NCBI GenBank assembly: GCA_035652815.1
Contig: DASRDB010000015.1
Coordinates: 87,105 to 151,104, forward strand
Reading direction: 5' to 3'
Origin: DASRDB01 sp035652815
GTDB lineage: Bacteria > Chloroflexota > Ktedonobacteria > Ktedonobacterales > Ktedonobacteraceae
DNA length: 64,000 nt
A model generated the notes under the pieces. The model had not been told where the DNA came from. It searched no databases and was given only the letters and a program-made list of their open reading frames with translations. The position numbers and the translations under genes are program-made. Below, one piece after another: positions 33,127 to 41,927 of this stretch. Positions within the stretch are counted from its first letter, which is position 1. Each line of letters opens with the position of its first letter.

Positions 33127-34220
33127 GCGCTCATAGCATCTGTAATCAGTTGGCCCATTTCTGCGGTGCCGACCATCTTTTTCCCAGCCTGGCGCAGGTC
33201 TTCTGTGCGGTAGCCTTCTTCAATTACGCGCTCCACTGCTGCTTCGATAGCTTCTGCTTCACGATGTAAGCTAAAGGAATAACGCAGCATCAGGGCGGCA
33301 GTCAAAATCGCGGCAATGGGATTGGCAATGCCTTTTCCTGCAATATCTGGCGCTGAGCCGTGTATCGGTTCATACAGGCCGAAGCTGCCATATGAGGTTT
33401 TGCGCGTTCCCAAACTTGCCGATGGCAACATACCCATCGAACCGGCCAGCATAGATGCCTCATCGGTCAGAATATCGCCGAACATGTTTTCTGTGACGAT
33501 CACATCGAAGCCCGTTGGCTTGCGCACCAACTGCATCGAGCAGGTATCGACCAGCAAATGCTCCAGCGTCACATCGCTATAATCGTTCGCCACGCGGTCA
33601 ACAACCCGCCGCCATAAGCGCGAAGAACTCAGTACATTGGCCTTGTCAACGGATGTCACCTTTTTTCTTCGGCCTCTAGCCAGCTCGAATGCTGTGCGCG
33701 CTATTCGTTCAATCTCCTGCTCGGTATAGAAAAGTGTATCTACAGCCTCTAACCCGTTGGGGGTCTCGCGAATCTCGCTCGGCTTACCATAATACAGGCC
33801 ACCCGTCAGTTCGCGCACCACCACCAGGTCTGTGCCTTCTAACACCTCCGGCTTAATTGTTGAGGCGTTCAGCAATGCGCGAAATGGTCTTACCGGGCGC
33901 AAATTCGCAAATAGCTCCAACTCTTTGCGCAGTCGGAATAGCGCCCGCTCAGGCTGCTTCTTAGCATTCGGCCCTTCGAAGCGCGCCACTCCGCCGACCG
34001 CGCCAAATAATACTGCGTCACTGCGCTGGCAAAGCTCCATCGTCGCATCAGAAATAGCATCACCCTCCGCGTCAATTGCGGCAACCCCTACCAGCGCTTT
34101 GTGCATCTCAAACGTATGCCCGAATAGCTGTCCAACACGCTGTAACACGCGAGTGGCCTGCTCGATTACTTCGGGACCGATGCCATCTCCTGGTAAGACT
34201 GCAATAGAAAATGTATCCAC
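33123..34220 (-). CDS. leuB: 3-isopropylmalate dehydrogenase
   Basis: LeuB oxidises and decarboxylates (2R,3S)-3-isopropylmalate with NAD+ in leucine biosynthesis. The sequence shows the family's N-terminal VLPGDGIGPEV, the substrate-binding arginines (RLRKELELFANLRP), the metal-binding DEASMLAGSMG region and the NAD-binding motif GLYEPIHGSAPDIAGKG. GTG at 34220 lies after GAGGAG and gives 365 residues, normal for the family; the 18 upstream codons are not conserved-looking. It is not next to other leu genes in this window. Confidence 0.95.
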   Translation of the reverse strand: MDTFSIAVLPGDGIGPEVIEQATRVLQRVGQLFGHTFEMHKALVGVAAIDAEGDAISDATMELCQRSDAVLFGAVGGVARFEGPNAKKQPERALFRLRKELELFANLRPVRPFRALLNASTIKPEVLEGTDLVVVRELTGGLYYGKPSEIRETPNGLEAVDTLFYTEQEIERIARTAFELARGRRKKVTSVDKANVLSSSRLWRRVVDRVANDYSDVTLEHLLVDTCSMQLVRKPTGFDVIVTENMFGDILTDEASMLAGSMGMLPSASLGTRKTSYGSFGLYEPIHGSAPDIAGKGIANPIAAILTAALMLRYSFSLHREAEAIEAAVERVIEEGYRTEDLRQAGKKMVGTAEMGQLITDAMSA

Positions 34221-34357
34221 GATTGCTCCTCGTTTTTTTACAAAAATAACTGTCAAAATTATATCCAACCCCAATCAACTCCGTCAAAACCGCTAGCCAC
34301 TTTTACGAGGAGCGTGACATATGACATGGATGCTTTTGCAGGAAACAAGTGAAAGAG

Positions 34358-34410
34358 AAAGTGAGTCCTTCTCACAAAATGCCTGTTACCTTGTGAGAAG
34401 GACTCACTTT
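34358..34410 (-). terminator. Perfect 20-bp hairpin after the desaturase gene
   Basis: The arms 34358-34377 and 34391-34410 are exact reverse complements with a 13-base loop. On the minus strand it begins 15 bases after the desaturase stop and is followed by a pyrimidine-rich stretch, so it is the likely end of that transcript. Confidence 0.75.
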
Positions 34411-34425
34411 CCATGCATATCGAGC

Positions 34426-35328
<903 letters not shown>

Positions 35329-35464
35329 GTAACCTCCATGTACATGTTCCACCGCAGATGGGGAACACTTGTTGGAGTAATAATTCAGCCCTTTTGTTTC
35401 ACGACATTTGCTGAAAATAGGTGTGGTGGTGGATTTCAAAAAGGCCGGGAAGCTTTTAATATAT

Positions 35465-35494
35465 TTTGCATTATCATCAAAAATAATGTATACT
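35465..35494 (+). promoter_or_regulatory. Probable promoter in the desaturase upstream region
   Basis: TTTGCA (35465-35470) and TATACT (35489-35494) are 18 bases apart and point rightwards. The 416-base gap 35329-35744 holds no other convincing gene; a 14-codon Cys-rich frame follows the promoter at about 35508, and the small membrane protein gene starts 250 bases downstream. Confidence 0.5.
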
Positions 35495-35744
35495 CAGTGC
35501 AGGAAAATGAAAAGGAATTGTAGTGCCAGAAACTTTTGTCAGAACTGCTAGCAGAGAAGCAAGTAAGGCTGTATGTAGGGAACTTCCCCGTCGAGGAAGA
35601 ACAACAGTCTGAAAAGTAGCGCCCCCTCTAGTAGCATCCCCTGCTTATTCCTGAAATGTGTTTCACCCTGTTGTGATACTCCTCCCACATTCCTCTCATT
35701 TGAGGAAAGCGTATGGCGAGGATCGAATAGAAAGGAAAAGTCCC

Positions 35745-35873
35745 ATGCCATCGCTTATTCTCCTGATCCTCGTTTTGTTGATCTTTGTGTGCGCTTTCGG
35801 GTATATGATTTATAGCGACTCAAAAAGACGCGCCAGAGAAAAGAGGCGCAACCAATACCATGACCGCGTCTAG
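35745..35873 (+). CDS. Small membrane protein (42 aa)
   Basis: ATG at 35745 follows AAAGGA. The product is one hydrophobic helix (about residues 4-24, LILLILVLLIFVCAFGYM) and a strongly basic cytoplasmic tail. The longer frame upstream lacks a ribosome binding site. Function is unknown; such single-span basic peptides often regulate a membrane partner. Confidence 0.55.
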   Translation: MPSLILLILVLLIFVCAFGYMIYSDSKRRAREKRRNQYHDRV

Positions 35874-35946
35874 CGCCGGGCGAGGTGTTCTAGTATCGTT
35901 CCTTCATTACGTTGCACCTGTGGCATACAGGCAGAAGAGGTGAGAT

Positions 35947-36306
35947 ATGCGACGGATACCAACAGGAGTTGTGGTTTGGAGCCTGAAACGGTACACGAAA
36001 GATCAGAACTTATGGGATCGCACCTGTTTTAGATGCAAGCAGAAGACCCCCGTTTTTGCATATGAACATCTTGATGATGCACAACGGCCCGTTTTTAGCT
36101 ATCTTTGCGAGGAATGCGCGCAGAAGAAGTTGGCGGAATGGCTTCAGTGCGCCGATAGTCCCGATTATGTCCATCTTGGATATCAAACGGACTTTGATAC
36201 CGCGACCGTTTTCTACGAACAAAAAAACGAGGGTGAGACTTTGCTGCTGACGCGCTGGAGCGTGGAGCAGCGGCGACGAAGGCTACAAATCAGCGAAGAA
36301 GCATAA
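35947..36306 (+). CDS. Hypothetical protein with two CxxC motifs (119 aa)
   Basis: AGAGGTGAG precedes the ATG. The protein contains CFRCKQ and, 30 residues later, CEECAQ, a spacing suited to a zinc ribbon. A short Trp/Leu-rich C-terminal part follows. No catalytic motif is seen. It lies between the small membrane protein and the redox cluster, without obvious linkage to either. Confidence 0.6.
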   Translation: MRRIPTGVVVWSLKRYTKDQNLWDRTCFRCKQKTPVFAYEHLDDAQRPVFSYLCEECAQKKLAEWLQCADSPDYVHLGYQTDFDTATVFYEQKNEGETLLLTRWSVEQRRRRLQISEEA

Positions 36307-36368
36307 AAAACCTTGCCACAACCACCGCAAATGACACAATGGCTGATAGCTCTTTCCTCTAAACCTAT

Positions 36369-36437
36369 ACTAAAGCCGCTTTAGTAGCCGCAGACCGCGC
36401 TTCGTCTATGGCACGCCCTCGCTCAACGTGCTATAAT
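36369..36437 (+). promoter_or_regulatory. Palindrome and -10 element upstream of the redox cluster
   Basis: ACTAAAGC (36369-36376) and GCTTTAGT (36378-36385) form an almost perfect palindrome with a one-base centre. A TATAAT lies at 36432-36437, about 107 bases before the nuoB-like start, with no good -35 box. This suggests an activator-dependent or repressor-controlled promoter. The factor is unknown. Confidence 0.45.
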
Positions 36438-36544
36438 TAGGTAGGGTCAGGAGATGCGTGAACTAATCTCCTTTTCCCAATATTCCATTCTACACATTTA
36501 CCGAGCAAGAGGTGCTGCTAAACCTGTTGCATGGAGTTTAGATT

Positions 36545-37135
36545 ATGAGCAGCGAACAGAACGAAAATGGGAACGCGCCGGTTGTTGTACGACGCAAGCC
36601 TGTGCCAATTGCTATGGCAAAGGGGCCGTTCGAGTATACACCTGGCGACCAGGAATTGCCTGTGCAGTTGACCAGTCTGGTTGATATGCTGCAATGGGCG
36701 CAGAACTGGGCGCGTTCAAAATCTGTCTGGCCGCTTGGCTATGGCCTTGCCTGCTGCGCTATTGAAATGATGGCCAGCGCACAGGCGCATTATGACCTCT
36801 CACGTTTCGGTTCAGAGGTGTTCCGCTCCAGTCCGCGCCAGGCCGATTTGATGATCGTCGCTGGCACCGTCTCTGTCAAGATGGGGCCGCGACTGCGCCT
36901 GCTGTGGGAGCAAATGCCAGAGCCAAAATGGGTGCTGAGTATGGGCCAGTGCGCCAACTCTGGCGGCGAATTTTACGATAGCTATTACACGGTACAGGGC
37001 GTTGATACCATTGTCCCGGTCGATATCTATGTTCCAGGTTGCCCCCCACGCCCTGAAGCATTGATTGAAGGTATTCTCAAACTTCGCGAGAAGATTGCCA
37101 AGCAAGGTCTAAAAATACGTGGTGTGACCGAATAA
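36545..37135 (+). CDS. NuoB-like [4Fe-4S] subunit
   Basis: The protein belongs to the complex I 20 kDa/PSST family, which carries cluster N2 and passes electrons to quinone. Cys70-Cys71 (GLACCAIEMMA), Cys about 135 (MGQCANSGG) and Cys about 165 (VPGCPPRPEA) are the four expected ligands. Length (196) is normal. It is first in a four-gene operon but, unlike nuo operons, is not followed by nuoC or nuoD and no membrane subunits are near. Its electron acceptor is therefore unclear. The start has GGAG eight bases upstream. Confidence 0.88.
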   Translation: MSSEQNENGNAPVVVRRKPVPIAMAKGPFEYTPGDQELPVQLTSLVDMLQWAQNWARSKSVWPLGYGLACCAIEMMASAQAHYDLSRFGSEVFRSSPRQADLMIVAGTVSVKMGPRLRLLWEQMPEPKWVLSMGQCANSGGEFYDSYYTVQGVDTIVPVDIYVPGCPPRPEALIEGILKLREKIAKQGLKIRGVTE

Positions 37136-37153
37136 TTGAGAGGTGTATAGTTT

Positions 37154-37894
37154 ATGCGTGGTATTCTCGAAGGCATGGGCCTGACCTTTAGCCACCTGTT
37201 TCGCCCGAAAGTCACGCGCTATTATCCCTATGAAAAGCCGAAGCTTCCGCCACGCAGTCGCGGCCTGATTCAACTGATTGCCGAGGAAGGCCTCAAAACT
37301 GAATATAACCTGAAGTGCGAAGCCTGCCTGCTTTGTGAAAAAGCTTGCCCCCCGCGTGCTATCACCATTGAATACGAGCCGATGCATCGTTGGAAGGAAC
37401 GGCCCTGGTACGTGTCCTATATCCGCGAGGGCGCAGAGAAGTTTACTTCCCAAAAACTGCGTCCCGCCTCTGGCACGCCGAAAGCTGGCTATTACATGGC
37501 CCGCGTCTCTGAATACGCGACCGAGTATCACAACAAGCCGGTTGCGCCCTGCGTGTCGATGCCGGTCAAGGACTACCTGGAGCCAGAGATTGATCTGAGT
37601 AAGGTCGATGAACTGCTGGAAACGTGGCCGGAGGATGCTGGCGCGTTGCCAACACTTCTGGATGCAATCATGGACATCTACGGCTATCTGCCTTTGCAAG
37701 CAGCCAAGCGCGTCGTGCAGGTGCGCGGCGTTGACCTGAGCGATATCTTTGGTATCGCGACCATGAGTCCCAAATTCAAGCCCGCTCCGCCAGCGAAGGG
37801 TATGTTGCGTGACGATCAACCCGAACGCGGTCTCTCGCCCGCTACTCGTGGGGTGTATGGCAATATTAATCATGTGAGGCAGCCAAATGCCTGA
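37154..37894 (+). CDS. NuoI-NuoE fusion protein, each part shortened
   Basis: Residues 1-80 match the start of NuoI, with one [4Fe-4S] motif (CEACLLCEKACPP, about residues 56-67); the second cluster motif of normal NuoI is absent. From about residue 150 to 205 the sequence matches the N-terminal helical domain of NuoE (LLDAIMDIYGYLPLQAAKRVV, split as LLDAIMDIYGYLP and QAAKRVV, then DIFGIATMSPKF). The thioredoxin-fold 2Fe-2S half of NuoE with its four Cys is missing. The C-terminus overlaps the next start by eight bases. It probably serves as a small electron-transfer or scaffold subunit between NuoB and NuoF. Confidence 0.8.
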   Translation: MRGILEGMGLTFSHLFRPKVTRYYPYEKPKLPPRSRGLIQLIAEEGLKTEYNLKCEACLLCEKACPPRAITIEYEPMHRWKERPWYVSYIREGAEKFTSQKLRPASGTPKAGYYMARVSEYATEYHNKPVAPCVSMPVKDYLEPEIDLSKVDELLETWPEDAGALPTLLDAIMDIYGYLPLQAAKRVVQVRGVDLSDIFGIATMSPKFKPAPPAKGMLRDDQPERGLSPATRGVYGNINHVRQPNA

Positions 37895-39218
37895 GTTTGA
37901 TGCTTCTTATCGTCTGATTCGAAAACGCGGCGAACCTGATATGCGTTCGCTCGATGCATATCGCCGCGCTGGCGGTTATTCCGCGCTACAAAAAGCTATC
38001 CGCGAGCTGGCTCCCGAGCAGATCATCCAGCAGGTGGGTGACGCGAAATTGCGTGGTCGTGGTGGGGCAGGTGTTCCTACCGCTGATAAGTGGCGTATTG
38101 TGCGCCGCCAGGATGACCCCATTCGGTACGTCATCTGTAACGCCTACGATGCCGACCCTCGTTCCTGGGGCGTGCGCACCCTGCTCGAACGCAATCCGCA
38201 CCAGGTCATCGAGGGAATCGTGCTGGCGGCATATGCTGTAGGAGCTTCAGAGGCCTATCTTTTCACGCGCAGCTTTTTCGTCGAGGGCATTGCCTCGGTC
38301 GAGAAAGCGTTGCAGGAAGCAGTGGATGCCAACCTGGTCGGACGCGATATCTTAGGGACTGATTTTAGTTGTACTATCAATGTGCTTGGCGTTGACCTGG
38401 GCCTGATGGGCGGCGAAGAGACCGTCCAGATAGCTGTAATCAAAGGTCGGCGCGGCATGCCAGAACAGCGTCCTCCCTATCCTGCGCAATTTGGTCTCTG
38501 GGACAGGCCGACCGCTATTAACTCGGTTGAAACGCTTGCCAACGTTCCGGTGATTGTGCGTGATGGCCCGCAGGCTTTTGCCAGTGTAGGTACGGCTACG
38601 ACAGGTGGCACCAAAGTGCTGACGGTCTACGATTATGTGCCTGACAGCGAGCCTCGTGTGGTAGAGGTTCCTTTTGGCGCGACCCTGCGCGGGATTTTGC
38701 GCCATGCGGGCTACAGCCGCGCAGAGGGTGAACTGCGTGCTATTGTTGTGGGTGGCGCGGAAGGCGGTGCTTTGCCAACTTCATTACTGGATACACCCTT
38801 TGACTTCGAGCCTCTGGCTGAAGCGGGGGCTATCGTTGGCTCCGGCATTATCGAACTGCTGCCCGCCAATACCTGCATGGTTTCCTGGTCTATGGAGCGC
38901 AGCCGCTATCTCAGCAAAGAATCCTGTGGTAAGTGCGTTCCCTGCCGTATCGGGATGAAGCGCATCACCGGTATTCTAGAGGGCATTATCAGCGACCTCG
39001 GCGTCAAAGCAGACATTGATATGCTTAACGAGTTTGCTAAATACGTGCCTGACGGTTCACTGTGCGGATTCGGTATCGAGGCGGTGAACGCCATCAAGAC
39101 GGCCATTCGCTACTGGCCCGATCACTTTGAAAAGCATGTTGCGGAGCAGGAATGCCCCACTGGCACCTGTGTTCCAGTGCGAGCGCATCGTTTCGTAACG
39201 AAACATGTCTTACCATAG
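37887..39218 (+). CDS. NuoF-like flavoprotein with altered NADH site
   Basis: NuoF binds FMN, NADH and cluster N3. The FMN loop is kept (GRGGAGVPTADKW). The NADH/FMN loop that normally reads N-A-D-E-G-E-P-G reads N-A-Y-D-A-D-P-R, so both Glu are Asp and the Gly is Arg. The SLBB domain is present (about residues 240-325) and the cluster N3 motif is intact (ESCGKCVPCR, with the fourth Cys in SLCGFG). The 443-residue length is normal. It may use another donor, or hold FMN without reacting with NADH. Confidence 0.87.
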   Translation: MPEFDASYRLIRKRGEPDMRSLDAYRRAGGYSALQKAIRELAPEQIIQQVGDAKLRGRGGAGVPTADKWRIVRRQDDPIRYVICNAYDADPRSWGVRTLLERNPHQVIEGIVLAAYAVGASEAYLFTRSFFVEGIASVEKALQEAVDANLVGRDILGTDFSCTINVLGVDLGLMGGEETVQIAVIKGRRGMPEQRPPYPAQFGLWDRPTAINSVETLANVPVIVRDGPQAFASVGTATTGGTKVLTVYDYVPDSEPRVVEVPFGATLRGILRHAGYSRAEGELRAIVVGGAEGGALPTSLLDTPFDFEPLAEAGAIVGSGIIELLPANTCMVSWSMERSRYLSKESCGKCVPCRIGMKRITGILEGIISDLGVKADIDMLNEFAKYVPDGSLCGFGIEAVNAIKTAIRYWPDHFEKHVAEQECPTGTCVPVRAHRFVTKHVLP

Positions 39219-39222
39219 ATGT

Positions 39223-39280
39223 TGTAGGGGCGCTGAAAGCGCGCCCTCATCTGGTTAGCGCGAGCAATCGCGTCCCTACA
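39223..39280. repeat. REP-like inverted repeat inside the redox operon
   Basis: TGTAGGGGCG (39223-39232) and CGTCCCTACA (39271-39280) are the ends of a hairpin that also has an inner GCGCGCCC/AGCGCGAG element. It is related to the repeat at 32758-32836. It lies just before the ribosome binding site of the next gene. Confidence 0.65.
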
Positions 39281-39292
39281 GAGAGGTAATAT

Positions 39293-41701
39293 ATGGCGAT
39301 AACAATTCGAGAAAATCTCTCGCCCAGCAATCAGGACCCGCGGGCGGTCATGGTGAGGAACGATGTCGGTCAGCCCAGATTCACGCTCACCATCGACGGT
39401 AAGACTGTCACCGCCTACGAAAACCAGTCCATCCTGAGTGTGGCGGAGGATAATGGCATTACTGACATTCCCAATATGTGTAATGATGAGAAGTTAGAGC
39501 CGACAGCCGCCTGCCGTATGTGCCTTGTGCATATCGAAGGCGCTGACCGCCCGCTTCCATCCTGCACAACGCCAGCCCAGCCCGGCATGGTGGTAACCAC
39601 GAAATCGGATGAGCTATTCCATATTCGCCGCACGAACCTGGAATTGCTGCTCTCCGACCATAATGCGTACTGTCAACCGCCGTGTCAGGTCGATTGCCCG
39701 ACGCACATCGACATCCCCGGCTATCTGGAATTGATCGCAAAGGGATCGATGAAGGAAGCGGCGCGCCTGGTCAAGGAAGTGCTGCCTTTCCCCTATATTC
39801 TTGGCCTGACCTGCCCGGCTCCCTGCCAGAAGGCCTGCCGCCGCACGCTGGTTGAAGAAGAAATCGCTATCTGCCGCATGCATGGTCATGCTGCCGAGAC
39901 CTGCCTGCTCGATCCGCCGCATCCCTATCCGAAAGACCCCGCGACCGGGAAGAAGATAGCTATCGTTGGCGCTGGCCCTGCTGGCCTGACCTGCGCTTAC
40001 TATCTCACGCTCAAAGGACACTACTGCAAAGTGTTCGATATGCAGCCGCAGCCGGGGGGTATGTTGCGCTATGGTATTCCCGAGTATCGTCTGCCGAAGG
40101 ACATGCTCGATCGCGAACTCAACCATGTCTTCGATCTGGGGGTAGACTTGCAGAGCAATGTCAAACTGGGCAGGGATTTCACCATCGATGACCTGTTTGC
40201 CCAGGGCTTCGATGCGGTCTATCTTGCGATTGGAGCCTGGACCAGTAACCCGCTGGATGCTCCCGGTGAAGATGCCGAGGGCGTGGTGAACGCTATCGCC
40301 TTCCTGGCCGAAAAGGTTGAAGGCAAGCCGGTGCCGGTGAAAGAGGGACGCGAAGTGGTCGTACTTGGTGGTGGATTTACGACCTTCGACTGCACGCGCA
40401 CCTCGCTGCGCCTGGGAGCCAAAGTACACACGGGCTATCGCCGTTCCATCAAAGAGATGACGGCGACGATGGAAGAAATCGAGGATGCCGAGGCTGAGGG
40501 CACCGAGTTGATGTTCTACGTTCAGCAGACGAAGGTCATTGTCAAGGATGGCAAAGTCGCAGGCCTTGAATTCATTCGTAACAAGCTTGGCGAGCCGGAT
40601 GCCAGCGGACGCCGCCGTCCGGTACCAATTCCAGGCTCTGAATTTACGATCAAGTGCGACGTCATTATCCCGGCGTTTGGTCAGAAGCCAGATACTTCGG
40701 TGTTAGACGAAAAGTCCGGCGTCAAGTGGACGAAGTGGAGTACCATTCAGACCAATCCGCACAATTTTATGACCGACCGCAAAGGCGTCTTTGCTGGCGG
40801 TGACGCGCAGATGGGCGCGAAAACCATCATTGAGTGCGTGGCGCAGGGTAAGCTGGCCGCCCGTTCTATCGATGCCTATCTCAATGGCGAAGACATGAAC
40901 GATGTTGCCCATCGCCTGGAATTGGAAGAGCGCAAGCCTGACCTCTTCGACATTGTGCCCTACAAGCCAGTCGAGCCGAAGGTGAAGATGCCGATGTTGC
41001 CCTACGAGGAGCGCAAGCGTAACTTCCAACTGATCGAGCTTGGCTATCTCCAGGCGCAGGCCGAGCGTGAAGCCGCTCGCTGCTTGCAGTGTGCCTGCCC
41101 TGCAGCAGGACAGTGCGACCTGCAAAAGTACAGCATCGAGCATGGCCTTGCCGATAACCGCTTCCATGATGGTGAGCCGAGCGACTATCATGACTACAAC
41201 CTTGATATGTCGCACAGCTTCATCCTGCGCGATCCCAACAAGTGCATCAACTGCACGCAGTGCGTGCGTGTTTGCCATGACGTGATCGGCCCGGACTGCT
41301 ACGGTATGTTCGGTAAAGGCTTCGACACCATCGTCTCTACGCCGTTCAACGTCAGCCTGCATGATACCGACTGTGTCTCCTGCGGTGCCTGCGTGCAGGT
41401 CTGCCCAACGGGTTCGCTGATGATGGCTGAGCGTTACCTGAAGCGTTACGCCTTCGCGCTTGACCGCTGTATCTTCTGCGGCGATTGCGTAGAGGTTTGC
41501 CCTCACGGCGCGTTGGGTGAGACGCCGAACTTCGAGCTGTCGTTCTTCAACCGCTTCGGCCCGGACGTCACTCTCGAAAAGGGCGACCTGGCAGTTGCAC
41601 CGAACTACCTGGTGCGCCAGCGTCTGCCGCGTGGTAAGAAGGACCTGCCCGTCATGAGTCCGTTGGTGCGCCCGCTGCCTGCGCGCGGCATTCGCGAATA
41701 G
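39293..41701 (+). CDS. 2Fe-2S / GltD-like FAD / polyferredoxin fusion oxidoreductase
   Basis: The 802-residue protein has four parts. Residues about 28-105 form a NuoG-type 2Fe-2S domain (C-x11-C-x2-C in the CNDEKLEPTAACRMC segment, then PSCTTP). Residues about 118-210 are a GltD-type N-terminal cluster-binding region (CQPPCQVDCPTHIDIPGYL). Residues about 220-545 carry FAD and NAD(P)H dinucleotide motifs (AIVGAGPAGLTC and VVLGGGFTTFDC). The C-terminus has three [4Fe-4S] motifs (CINCTQCVRVC, CVSCGACVQVC, CIFCGDCVEVC). GltD-like modules oxidise NADPH or bifurcate electrons, as in NfnB. It is the likely electron entry or exit of this cluster. Confidence 0.9.
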   Translation: MAITIRENLSPSNQDPRAVMVRNDVGQPRFTLTIDGKTVTAYENQSILSVAEDNGITDIPNMCNDEKLEPTAACRMCLVHIEGADRPLPSCTTPAQPGMVVTTKSDELFHIRRTNLELLLSDHNAYCQPPCQVDCPTHIDIPGYLELIAKGSMKEAARLVKEVLPFPYILGLTCPAPCQKACRRTLVEEEIAICRMHGHAAETCLLDPPHPYPKDPATGKKIAIVGAGPAGLTCAYYLTLKGHYCKVFDMQPQPGGMLRYGIPEYRLPKDMLDRELNHVFDLGVDLQSNVKLGRDFTIDDLFAQGFDAVYLAIGAWTSNPLDAPGEDAEGVVNAIAFLAEKVEGKPVPVKEGREVVVLGGGFTTFDCTRTSLRLGAKVHTGYRRSIKEMTATMEEIEDAEAEGTELMFYVQQTKVIVKDGKVAGLEFIRNKLGEPDASGRRRPVPIPGSEFTIKCDVIIPAFGQKPDTSVLDEKSGVKWTKWSTIQTNPHNFMTDRKGVFAGGDAQMGAKTIIECVAQGKLAARSIDAYLNGEDMNDVAHRLELEERKPDLFDIVPYKPVEPKVKMPMLPYEERKRNFQLIELGYLQAQAEREAARCLQCACPAAGQCDLQKYSIEHGLADNRFHDGEPSDYHDYNLDMSHSFILRDPNKCINCTQCVRVCHDVIGPDCYGMFGKGFDTIVSTPFNVSLHDTDCVSCGACVQVCPTGSLMMAERYLKRYAFALDRCIFCGDCVEVCPHGALGETPNFELSFFNRFGPDVTLEKGDLAVAPNYLVRQRLPRGKKDLPVMSPLVRPLPARGIRE

Positions 41702-41753
41702 CTCATGAGGGGTGCCTGGAGTGGTCAGTACTGACTCCGGCAATATCCTTTTT

Positions 41754-41805
41754 AACAAGAGAAACAGGATGGAAACCACCAAAGCCATCCTGTTTCTTGT
41801 TTTAT
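41754..41805 (+). terminator. Rho-independent terminator of the redox operon
   Basis: AACAAGAGAAACAGGATGG (41754-41772) pairs with 41785-41801 with one bulge, followed by TTTTAT. It lies about 50 bases after the last gene. Confidence 0.85.
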
Positions 41806-41927
41806 AAGTACTTAATGTAGTGAAACATGGAGATGTATTGCTTTCCAACAGTGAGAATAGTCTCCCATTGTGCCTCTGCGACCGTGATACAATGGAAGCA
41901 ACGTAAATTCACGACACGAGGAGTCTC

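Noticed and set aside
36409..36437. Sigma-54 promoter upstream of the redox cluster
   Set aside because: A TGGCAC is present but the matching TTGC element at the right spacing is missing.
40703..41848. 381-codon open frame on the minus strand
   Set aside because: Antisense to the polyferredoxin end of the redox fusion protein, with no ribosome binding site or domain.
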